NCBI GenBank assembly: GCA_030648295.1
Contig: JAUSID010000163.1
Location: 1-64,000 of the forward strand
Direction: 5' to 3'
Origin: Opitutaceae bacterium
GTDB lineage: Bacteria; Verrucomicrobiota; Verrucomicrobiia; Opitutales; Opitutaceae
DNA: 64,000 nt
Positions within the stretch are counted from its first letter, which is position 1, and every line of letters starts with the position of its first letter. Under the pieces are notes generated by a model, which worked only from the letters and a program-made list of their open reading frames with translations, did no database searches and was not told the origin of the DNA. Shown here in pieces: positions 18,497 through 26,149 of the stretch. The position numbers and the translations under genes are program-made.

Positions 18497-19933
18497 GTGA
18501 AATCGTTTGGTCGTGCCACCCGGCTCCTTCAGCGCCGCCTCGGCTCCCGCATCGTCCTCACGGATGATGCCGCGCTGGATGAGGCGTCGTTCGACAGCGC
18601 GAAGATTCCCTTCCGGCCTGAAGCCGTCGTCCGGGCGCGGAATGAGGCCGACATCGCGGTCATGCTCGAGCTGGCCAATGCGCATCGCGTGCCGGTCACG
18701 ACCCGCGGCCGCGGCACGACGCTCACCGGCGCGGCGACGCCCGTCCGCGGTGGCTGGGTGCTCGATACCCTCGCACTCAACGCGATCACCATCGATGGCG
18801 AATCGGGCATGGCGCACGTGCAGGCCGGCGCGAAGGTCGCCGACATCCAGCGCGCCGCCGAGGCGAAGGGCTGGTTTTATCCGCCGGATCCGTCCTCGAA
18901 GGAGTATTGCACCATTGGCGGCAACATCGCCTGCAACGCCGGCGGGATGCACGGCGGAAAATACGGCGTCACCCGCGACTTCGTGATCGCGCTGCGCGGT
19001 TTCCTGCCCACGGGGGAGCTGGTGGAGTGGGGGACGGCGACGAAGAAATTCTCCGCCGGATTCAACCTGCGCGATCTGTGGATCGGCAGCGAGGGCATGC
19101 TCGGCGTGATCACCGGTGCGGTGCTGAAACTCATCCCGCAGCCGGCCGAACGATGGACGCTGCTCACTTCGTTCAGGAACGAGACGCACGCGTTGCGTTC
19201 CGCGCTCGCGCTCTTCCGGCTGCGGGTGCAACCGGCGATTTGCGAATTTCTCGATCGCGGCAGCGTCATGTGCGCGGAGCGGGCGACGGGGAAGGTCGTG
19301 TTCCCCGGGCAGTCGGGTCGCCCGGTGATCCTGCTCGAACTTGCCGGCTCGAAACTCGAGGTGCGCGAACAACGCGCGACGCTGCTCGCGTGGGCGAAGG
19401 AGCACGCGGTCGCGCACCAAGCGGCGCGGAACCGCGGGGAGGCCGAACAGTTGTGGTCGGTGCGGCGGAAGTGCTCGGGCGCGATGTTCGAACTCGGTGA
19501 CGCGAAGCTCAACGAGGACGTCGTCCTGCCGATGCGAAACTATGTCCGGTTCGCACTGTTTCTCGCCAAACTGTCGCGCGACTCCGGGCTGCACATTCCG
19601 ACCTTCGGCCACCTCGCCGACGGCAACCTGCACGTGAACATCATGTATCACAAAGCCGATCCGGCGGAGTGTCGCGCGGCGGAGAAGGCGGTGCAGCGGC
19701 TGATGGAAACGGTCGTGACACTGGGCGGCGCGATTTCGGGCGAGCATGGAATCGGCCTCGCGAAGACGCCGTTCCTGCGCCTCCAGCATTCGCCGGCGCA
19801 GGTGCGCGCGATGAAGGCGGTGAAGGATGCGCTCGATCCGCGCGGCATCCTCAATCCCGGAAAAATGTTCGAGCGCTTCGAAGTTTGGAAATACCCGCGG
19901 CTCCAGGTGAAGCTGCCGTGGGATCACAAGTGA
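18497..19933 (+). CDS. FAD-linked 2-hydroxyacid oxidase (GlcD / D-lactate dehydrogenase-like)
   Basis: 478 residues starting with GTG (VKSFGRATRLLQRRLG). The PCMH-type FAD domain shows TTRGRGTTLTGAATPVRGG, SSKEYCTIGGNIACNAGG and DLWIGSEGMLGVIT. The C-terminal FAD-oxidase domain shows FGHLADGNLHVNIMY and GGAISGEHGIGLAK. This is the architecture of glycolate oxidase subunit GlcD and D-lactate dehydrogenase (cytochrome). No GlcE or GlcF partner is adjacent. It stands divergent to the D-2-hydroxyacid dehydrogenase, so the three neighbouring enzymes may share a 2-hydroxyacid substrate pool. An ORF from 18356 reads through a palindromic repeat and is not the likely start. Confidence 0.88.
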   Translation: MKSFGRATRLLQRRLGSRIVLTDDAALDEASFDSAKIPFRPEAVVRARNEADIAVMLELANAHRVPVTTRGRGTTLTGAATPVRGGWVLDTLALNAITIDGESGMAHVQAGAKVADIQRAAEAKGWFYPPDPSSKEYCTIGGNIACNAGGMHGGKYGVTRDFVIALRGFLPTGELVEWGTATKKFSAGFNLRDLWIGSEGMLGVITGAVLKLIPQPAERWTLLTSFRNETHALRSALALFRLRVQPAICEFLDRGSVMCAERATGKVVFPGQSGRPVILLELAGSKLEVREQRATLLAWAKEHAVAHQAARNRGEAEQLWSVRRKCSGAMFELGDAKLNEDVVLPMRNYVRFALFLAKLSRDSGLHIPTFGHLADGNLHVNIMYHKADPAECRAAEKAVQRLMETVVTLGGAISGEHGIGLAKTPFLRLQHSPAQVRAMKAVKDALDPRGILNPGKMFERFEVWKYPRLQVKLPWDHK

Positions 19934-20339
19934 TGCCCGTGACGGCTTGCGATGCCGCGAAGCCGGAATTTTGGAACGCGTCCGCCGGTTCCAGTCGAAT
20001 GTAGCCGTGTTTCGAAGGTCTGCCTCCACGTCCGGGTGCGGTGGCGAGCGGCAGATTTTCGTGCGGCAAGTGACGTTTCCATTCACCGGATTGTACCGCC
20101 TGCAATTGCCGTAATGAGAAAACGGATGCGCCGGTAAAAATCCATGATTAAATCACCCCTGCGTCAGGATACGCGTATGCCATCGCTCACTTGGATTCTT
20201 CGCTGCGCTCAGAATGACACGCAGGGGAGGTATTGATGAATTTTCACACAGTCTGTTACCTCGACCGCTACGTAGGTGCGATTCCTCGGGGGCAGGATCG
20301 AAGTGTTGTAGCAGCCTGTGACGAGGCTGGAATTCGCGC
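19934..20339. other. Intergenic space with dispersed repeat motifs
   Basis: No gene is supported in this 406-bp convergent spacer. It holds a TTCTTCGCTGCGCTCAGAAT-type repeat at about 20192-20219, a motif I recall as common between genes of many bacteria. It also holds one TGTAGCAGCCTGTGACGAGG unit at 20308-20334, related to the pairs at 29373, 42652 and 57057. The remainder is slightly AT-richer than its surroundings and featureless. Confidence 0.6.
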
Positions 20340-23300
20340 CTATCCGCCGGCGCGAATTTTCAGCAACAGGTCCTTCGACTCGACGGTGTCGCCGAGCGCG
20401 GCGAACAGTTCCGCCACCACGCCGTCACACGGGGCGTAGACCGTGTTCTGCATTTTCATCGCCTCCATCATCATCAGCTTTTCGCCCTTCTGGACCTTGC
20501 TGCCGACCGAGACGACGAGCTGTGCGATCAGCCCGGGGATGGGTGCCGCCACCTGCGTCGGATCTTCGAGGTCGGCTTTGGGCCGGGCCTTCGCTTTTGG
20601 CGCGATGCTCTTGTCGAGGATGAAGGTCTCGCGCGAAATGCCGTTGAGTTCGTAGCTGATGGCGCGGCGGCCGTCCTTGTCGGGCTGGCCGATCGAAACG
20701 AGCCGGATGATCAGCACCTTGCCTTCCTCGATGCTGACCGAGATTTCCTCGCCGGGATTCAGGCCATAGAAAAACGCCGGCGTCGGCAGTACGCTCACAT
20801 CGCTGTACGCCACCTGGTGTTTCGCGAAATCGGCGAACACCTGTGGGTACATGAGATGTGAATACAAGTCGTCGTCGGTCGCCGTCCGCTTCAGCTTGTC
20901 CGTCAGTTCGGCGCGGGTCCTTTCGAGGTCGAGCGCGGTCGCCACCGTCGCGGTCCGCTCGACTTTCCGGCCGAGCTTCTGCGAGGTGGCCGCGACATAT
21001 TTTGCCCGCGCCTCCTGGTGGCGCTTCTGGCCGAGGATGACCTTCCACACCTGGTCCGGCCAGCCGCCCTCCGGCCAGCCCAGGCCGCCCATCATCATGT
21101 CGATCACACTCTCGGGAAACGCGGTCGAGCCCGGCTCCAGGTTGACCACGTCCGCGGGCTTGATCCCGCGGCTGAAGAGGAACAGCGCGAGATCGCCGAC
21201 GACCTTCGAACTCGGCGTGACCTTCACGATGTCACCAAAAAGTTGATTCACCTCGGCGTAGGTGCGCGCAATCTCGGGCCAGCGATGGGCGACGCCCATG
21301 GCCGCGGCCTGCTCTTTCAGGTTCGTATACTGGCCGCCGGGCATCTCGTGCAGATAAACCTCGGCCGAGCCGCTCTTGGGCGCAGTATCGAACGGGCGGT
21401 AGTATTCGCGGACCAGCTCCCAATAATCGGAAAACTCGTTCAACGCCTCGAGGTCGAGGCCGGTATCGCGCGGGGTGTGCTGGAGGGCCGCGACGACGGA
21501 GTTGAGGTTTGGCTGCGAGGTGCTGCCGCTCATCGACGCGATCGCCAGGTCGACGACATCCACCCCTGCGTCCGCCGCCCGCAGTACACTGGCCGAGGCG
21601 ACCCCGCTGGTGTCATGGGTGTGAAAATGAATGGGCAGATCCGTTTCGTCGCGCAGCGCCTTGATCAGTTTGTGCGCCGCATACGGTCGGCACAGCCCGG
21701 CCATGTCTTTGATCGCGAGGAAATGCGCGCCCATCCTCTCGAGTTCCTTCGCCAGCCGCACGTAGTACGTCAGCGAGTATTTGTCGCGCCGTTCATCCAG
21801 GATGTCGCCCGTGTAGCACAGCGCCGCCTCGCAAACGGCGTGGGTCTCGTTCACCGCCTCCATCGCCACCCGCAGGTTCGGCAGGTAGTTCAGCGAGTCG
21901 AACACGCGGAAGATGTCCATGCCATTCGCCGCGGCGTGCTTCACGAATCCGGCGACGACGTTGTCCGGATAGTTGGTGTAGCCCACGGCGTTCGCGCCGC
22001 GGAAGAGCATTTGAAAGCAGATGTTCGGCACCCGCGCCCGCAGCTGCCGCAGCCGCTCCCACGGATCCTCGCTCAGGAACCGCATTGCGGTGTCGAACGT
22101 CGCGCCGCCCCACATCTCGAGCGAGAACAGCTCCGGCGCCCGCCGCGCCAGCGCGTCGGCGCAGGCGAGCATGTCGTAGCTGCGCACCCGCGTCGCCATC
22201 AGCGACTGGTGGGCGTCGCGCCACGTTGTATCCGTGATCAGGAGGCGTTTCTCCTTCCGCGCCCACTGGGCGAACTTGCGTGCGCCGAGCAGCATCAGCA
22301 TCTGCCGCGTGCCGCGCGGCGCCACCATCCGGTGAGCGTAGGCGGGGGTCGGGGCGGCGAGCAGCGGCTTGTCCGGCCGGTAGCCCTTGGCGTGCGGGTT
22401 GCCGTTGACGATCACGTTGCCCAAAAACGTGAGCAGCTTGGTGGCGCGGTCGCGGCGCGGTTTGAACTTGAAGAGCTCGGGCGTCGTGTCGATCAGCGTC
22501 GTCGTCGCCTGGCCGGTGCGAAACTGGGTGTGCGCGATGACGTTCTCGAGAAACGGGATGTTCGTCTTGACGCCCCGGATACGGAACTCGGACAGCACGC
22601 GCCGCGCGCGATTCATCGCGATCTCGTACGTCTGGCCGCTGGTGATGCTTTTCACCAGGAGCGAGTCATAGAACGGTGTGATCACCGCTCCGGCGTATCC
22701 CATGCCACCGTCGAGCCGCACGCCGAACCCGCCGGGCGAGCGGTACGCGAGGATCCGGCCGTAGTCGGGATTGAACTTGTTCTCCGGATCCTCGGTCGTG
22801 ATCCGGCACTGAATCGCATACCCATTCCGCGGAATGGCGTCCTGCCGCGGCATGCCGACCGCGGGGGAGTGGAGGGCGTGCCCCTGCGCAATGAGGATCT
22901 GGGCGCGAACCAGATCCAGTCCGGTGATCACCTCGGTCACCGTGTGCTCGACCTGGATACGCGGGTTCATCTCGATGAAGAACCACTCGTGCCGGTCGAG
23001 GTCGTAGAGGAATTCGACCGTGCCGGCGTTGTCGTAGCGGATTTCGCGCGCCATCCGCGCCGCGGCCTCGCACAGATCACGGACGATGTTTTCCGGCAGC
23101 CCGAACGACGGCGCCACCTCGACCACCTTCTGGTGGCGCCGCTGGACCGAGCAGTCGCGCTCGTGCAGGTGAATCACGTTGCCATGCTTGTCGCCGAGAA
23201 CCTGGACCTCGATGTGCTTGGCGCGCGGGATGTATTTTTCGAGGAAGACCGCGGGGTTGCCAAACGCGCGGCCGGCCTCCGCCTGCGCCTCGTCGAGCAG

Positions 23301-23954
23301 CGGAGTCAGGTCCGCGGGTTTTTGCACCACGCGCATCCCGCGGCCGCCACCGCCGAAAGCCGCCTTGATGATCAGCGGAAACCCAATCGTCTTCGCCGTT
23401 TTCAGCGCTTCCTCGCGGTCGGTGATGGGCTCCTTCGTGCCGGGCAGCGTCGGCACCCCGATTTTTTCGGCCAGGGCGCGGGCCGCGGTCTTGTCGCCCA
23501 TCATGTCGAGCAGTTCGGCGCGCGGACCGACGAAGACGATGCCGGCGCGATCGCAGGCGCGGGCGAACTCCGCATTCTCCGCGAGGAAGCCGTAGCCGGG
23601 GTGAATCGCGTCGACTCCTTTTTCGCCGGCGATCCCGACGATGCCGTCGATGTCGAGGTACGCCGCGACCGGGCCCTTGCCGGTGCCAACCTGGTACGCC
23701 TCATCCGCCTTGTAACGGTGAATGCAGAGCCGGTCCTCGTGCGCGAAGACCGCGACGGTGCGAAGATTCAGTTCGGTGCCGGCGCGAAAAATCCGCACCG
23801 CGATCTCGCTGCGGTTCGCAGCCATCAGCTTTCGAATCGGCCGAACCGAGTCGGTGCCCGCGGGAAGCGCGGCGGAAGCGGCGGGGCGCTCCAGCGTGGC
23901 AGCCGGCGACTTCTTCCTGGACGCAGTGCGGGTCGTGGGTCTCGTGAGAGGCAT
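20340..23954 (-). CDS. pyc: Pyruvate carboxylase (single-chain, biotin-dependent)
   Basis: 1204 residues. It carboxylates pyruvate to oxaloacetate (anaplerosis, gluconeogenesis). Domain order is biotin carboxylase (about 40-490: RKLMAANRSEIAVRIFRAG, FGGGGRGMRVV, FIEMNPRIQVEHTVTE), carboxyltransferase (about 575-840: LLITDTTWRDAHQSLMATR, FDTAMRFLSEDPWERLR), the PC-specific linker domain, and BCCP with the biotinylation motif MEAMKMQ (K1167). Residues 1-35 are a basic Ser/Thr/Ala-rich extension not found in most homologues. The ATG at 23954 (MPLTRPTTRTASRKK) is used because the frame further upstream (to 24227) is repeat-derived. A start at the Met of KLMAANRSEI would cut into the conserved domain. 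Confidence 0.96.
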   Translation of the reverse strand: MPLTRPTTRTASRKKSPAATLERPAASAALPAGTDSVRPIRKLMAANRSEIAVRIFRAGTELNLRTVAVFAHEDRLCIHRYKADEAYQVGTGKGPVAAYLDIDGIVGIAGEKGVDAIHPGYGFLAENAEFARACDRAGIVFVGPRAELLDMMGDKTAARALAEKIGVPTLPGTKEPITDREEALKTAKTIGFPLIIKAAFGGGGRGMRVVQKPADLTPLLDEAQAEAGRAFGNPAVFLEKYIPRAKHIEVQVLGDKHGNVIHLHERDCSVQRRHQKVVEVAPSFGLPENIVRDLCEAAARMAREIRYDNAGTVEFLYDLDRHEWFFIEMNPRIQVEHTVTEVITGLDLVRAQILIAQGHALHSPAVGMPRQDAIPRNGYAIQCRITTEDPENKFNPDYGRILAYRSPGGFGVRLDGGMGYAGAVITPFYDSLLVKSITSGQTYEIAMNRARRVLSEFRIRGVKTNIPFLENVIAHTQFRTGQATTTLIDTTPELFKFKPRRDRATKLLTFLGNVIVNGNPHAKGYRPDKPLLAAPTPAYAHRMVAPRGTRQMLMLLGARKFAQWARKEKRLLITDTTWRDAHQSLMATRVRSYDMLACADALARRAPELFSLEMWGGATFDTAMRFLSEDPWERLRQLRARVPNICFQMLFRGANAVGYTNYPDNVVAGFVKHAAANGMDIFRVFDSLNYLPNLRVAMEAVNETHAVCEAALCYTGDILDERRDKYSLTYYVRLAKELERMGAHFLAIKDMAGLCRPYAAHKLIKALRDETDLPIHFHTHDTSGVASASVLRAADAGVDVVDLAIASMSGSTSQPNLNSVVAALQHTPRDTGLDLEALNEFSDYWELVREYYRPFDTAPKSGSAEVYLHEMPGGQYTNLKEQAAAMGVAHRWPEIARTYAEVNQLFGDIVKVTPSSKVVGDLALFLFSRGIKPADVVNLEPGSTAFPESVIDMMMGGLGWPEGGWPDQVWKVILGQKRHQEARAKYVAATSQKLGRKVERTATVATALDLERTRAELTDKLKRTATDDDLYSHLMYPQVFADFAKHQVAYSDVSVLPTPAFFYGLNPGEEISVSIEEGKVLIIRLVSIGQPDKDGRRAISYELNGISRETFILDKSIAPKAKARPKADLEDPTQVAAPIPGLIAQLVVSVGSKVQKGEKLMMMEAMKMQNTVYAPCDGVVAELFAALGDTVESKDLLLKIRAGG

Positions 23955-23997
23955 CAGGCGTGGATTGCGGGATTTAGGTAGAACCGTGGACAAGGGA

Positions 23998-24165
23998 AAG
24001 GGGAAACGGAAAAAAACGGAAGACGCGGAAGACGGGGAAGACGGGAAGACGCGGAAGACGGGGAAGACACGGAAGACATGGAAGAGGGGGAGACTCGAAA
24101 GACGCGGGAGATAGCGGCGACGGTCTGGATCCCCTCTTGAGAGGGGTGTCGCGAAGCGACGGGGT
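23998..24165. repeat. Nonamer array plus short palindromic motif upstream of pyruvate carboxylase
   Basis: About ten copies of the GGGAAGAC-type unit (23998-24110) lie between the pyc start and the divergent ATPase gene, CU-rich on the pyc mRNA. They are followed by CCCCTCTTGAGAGGGGTGTC (24132-24151) with a second small hairpin, CGCGAAGCGACG. A cognate of the latter motif occurs at 56993-57032. No gene is seen in the 314-bp spacer 23955-24268. Confidence 0.8.
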
Positions 24166-24268
24166 GTGTTTGTTCGATTACGGCGGGTGACCAACAACTC
24201 TCTCTCGTCGGGTCGACTCCCGATCACTTTGGCTCGCGGTCGGCGGACTGGCGCGCGAATCTCCGTCC

Positions 24269-25258
24269 GTGATCGCTTCGGTCGCGTTTCGGAAATTCAA
24301 GGCCTTGCGCAAGACGCAGGTGGCGCTGTTGCCGTTCAACTTGGTCATCGGCCCGAATGGCAGCGGCAAGACCAGCCTGATCGAGTCGCTGCTCCGGCTG
24401 CGGACGCTCGCGCCGTTGCCGCAGGCAACTGCCCGGCGCGACAAATCGGCACCCGAAGGACCGCAGATTACCTTCAAGTTCGAGCCGCCACACGACGCGC
24501 TCACCGCCCTGATCAGTTGCACGTCCGAGGAGGTCTGCAACCTGCTCGAGATTCACCCTCCGGAGGCCGCGGACTGGCCGGCGCTCCGCACCCGCCTTGC
24601 ATTGATTCGCGGCTATGTCCTCGACCATTCTGTCATGGGTGCGCCGGCAAAACGCGAAGACGGCGCATCCCTGGCTTCGGACGGTCATAACCTGGCCGCG
24701 GTGCTGGCGCGAATGAGCACGGCGGCGCCGGACGAATTCTCCGCGCTGACTGCGCACCTCCTGCGCATCATGCCGGAATTCCATTCGCTCGAACTCGTCA
24801 CGCATCCGGACGGTCGCGTGGAGTTCGGATTGCGCCTCGCGGAGGATGGGCTGCTCACGGCGGCGGAGTTGTCCCAAGGCATGCTCTACCTCCTCGCCAT
24901 CCTGACGCTCGCGTTCGACCCGGCACCACCGCCGCTGCTCTGCATCGAGGAGGTCGATCGCGGAATTCATCCGCGGACATTGCGTGAAATTCGCGATGCG
25001 CTCTACCGGCTGAGTTATCCAAAGTCGTTCGGGCTGCAGCGGGCGCCGGTGCAGATTGTGGCGACGACGCACTCGCCGTATTTGATCGACCAGTTCCGCG
25101 AGCATCCGGAGGAAATCGTGATTTCACAAAAACACGGGCGGGCGGCTCGTTTCGAGCGATTGTCCGACCGCGCGGATCTGCCGGAGCTTCTGCGGGAAGG
25201 GTCGCTTGGTGACATGTGGTTCAGCGGCATCCTGGGCGGCGTGCCGGATGAACCATGA
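24269..25258 (+). CDS. ABC-type AAA ATPase (AAA_21 / RecF-OLD-like), partner of the downstream TOPRIM-like gene
   Basis: 329 residues with GTG start. It carries an ABC/SMC-type ATPase core without the long coiled coil of SMC proteins. Visible motifs are Walker A IGPNGSGKTS (27-36), an ABC signature-like ELSQGMLYLLAIL (200-212), Walker B LLCIEEVDRGIHP (223-235) and H-loop TTHSPYLIDQ (266-275). The LASDGHNLAAVLARM segment (135-149) is typical of the AAA_21 group of standalone ATPases. Such ATPases are found beside nuclease or TOPRIM partners in phage-defence systems (OLD, Gabija, PARIS, Septu). The stop codon overlaps the next start (ATGA, 25255-25258), so the pair is translationally coupled. 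Flanks are repeats and unrelated metabolic genes. A role in defence or DNA repair is inference. Confidence 0.85.
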   Translation: MIASVAFRKFKALRKTQVALLPFNLVIGPNGSGKTSLIESLLRLRTLAPLPQATARRDKSAPEGPQITFKFEPPHDALTALISCTSEEVCNLLEIHPPEAADWPALRTRLALIRGYVLDHSVMGAPAKREDGASLASDGHNLAAVLARMSTAAPDEFSALTAHLLRIMPEFHSLELVTHPDGRVEFGLRLAEDGLLTAAELSQGMLYLLAILTLAFDPAPPPLLCIEEVDRGIHPRTLREIRDALYRLSYPKSFGLQRAPVQIVATTHSPYLIDQFREHPEEIVISQKHGRAARFERLSDRADLPELLREGSLGDMWFSGILGGVPDEP

Positions 25259-25926
25259 ATGTGGCGGTGTTGAGCGAGTCTCCGGCGGATGAAGCGGCCC
25301 TCCGCTTTCTGGTGGGCGCGGTCCTCGGCCGGCCGCCGCGGCTCGTGGCGCCGGGATTCCGCGCCCGTGGCTGGCCCAACGTGGCGCAGGTGCTGCCGGC
25401 GGTCATCCGTCATCTGCATTTCAATACAGATGCGCAACTGCTCGCCGTTGTGGTGGATGCGGACGATTCGGTCGTCCACGGGCGGTCGCATGATACCCCC
25501 GGCTACTTTCATCCGCATTGCCGGATGTGCCAGCTGCGTGCCGTTTTTCGCCAGACGAACAAGAAGATCGCGCGTTCGCCACGGCCGCACGCGAGTGCCG
25601 GCGGCGTGCTGCGCGGCGTCGGTGTCGCCGTGCCCGCGGTCGAAGGCTGGTATCTCTGCGGACGGGACGACTCGGTGACGGAGTCCGCGTGGGTGGCGGG
25701 GCAGGAGAGCGGGTACCGGCCGTATTCGCGGGCCGAACTCAAGCTGCGCGTTTACGGCACCGACCGGCCGAGTCTGCCGCTCCAAATCGAATGCGCCCTG
25801 CGGGAAATCGAACGGCACCGGCGCGACACCCGGCGCCTGGAATACGATTTTCCGGGGTTTGCCGCGCTGGCGGACGATGTCCGCGCCGCCGGGCGCAACC
25901 AATCGGAGGGACGACTTGCGCCGTGA
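25255..25926 (+). CDS. TOPRIM-like (DUF4276-type) protein coupled to the ATPase
   Basis: 223 residues starting inside the stop of the ATPase gene. The N-terminus MNVAVLSESPADEAALRFLV has the acidic residue (E8) and the strand-turn-helix that open TOPRIM folds. LLAVVVDADDSVV (62-74) supplies a DxD pair (D68, D70), and VAVPAVEGWYLCG (124-136) supplies a further Glu. The C-terminal DFPGFAALADDVR resembles the end of DUF4276 proteins. TOPRIM partners of ABC ATPases usually are metal-dependent nucleases (OLD) or toxins acting on nucleic acids. A cysteine/histidine cluster (HPHCRMC, 86-92) lies between the DxD and the last Glu and might bind metal. The family call is by motif only. I cannot confirm it without a profile search. 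Confidence 0.65.
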   Translation: MNVAVLSESPADEAALRFLVGAVLGRPPRLVAPGFRARGWPNVAQVLPAVIRHLHFNTDAQLLAVVVDADDSVVHGRSHDTPGYFHPHCRMCQLRAVFRQTNKKIARSPRPHASAGGVLRGVGVAVPAVEGWYLCGRDDSVTESAWVAGQESGYRPYSRAELKLRVYGTDRPSLPLQIECALREIERHRRDTRRLEYDFPGFAALADDVRAAGRNQSEGRLAP

Positions 25927-26149
25927 AAATCCATCCGCACAGTTCCATCTGGAAGAATTCGATCGCAGAAACCGGAAACCGGAACCGAATACCGGATTCC
26001 CACGACTGGAACTTGAGCCGTCCAGTGCCGGATTCCAATGAACACCGCTTTCCGGTATCCGGTATCCGACATCCGCTATCCCGATGCGGCGCCGAAATGC
26101 TTTGAACGTTCGTCGCGTTTACTTGCATAAAATCTCTTCGCGTTCCGCC
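25927..26149. repeat. Degenerate repeat spacer before the Aas-like gene
   Basis: Contains runs of ACCGGAAACCGGAACCGAAT-type units at about 25968-25997 and their inverted form (TTCCGGTATCCGGTATCC) at about 26050-26068, giving a potential long stem. No gene is seen. The upstream frame of the Aas-like gene starts in the inverted half. Confidence 0.6.

Noticed and set aside
21018-23981. 987-codon open frame on the plus strand
   Set aside because: It is antisense to pyruvate carboxylase. Its translation is Arg/Val/Asp/Gln-rich without domains. Long antisense frames are expected in GC-rich DNA.
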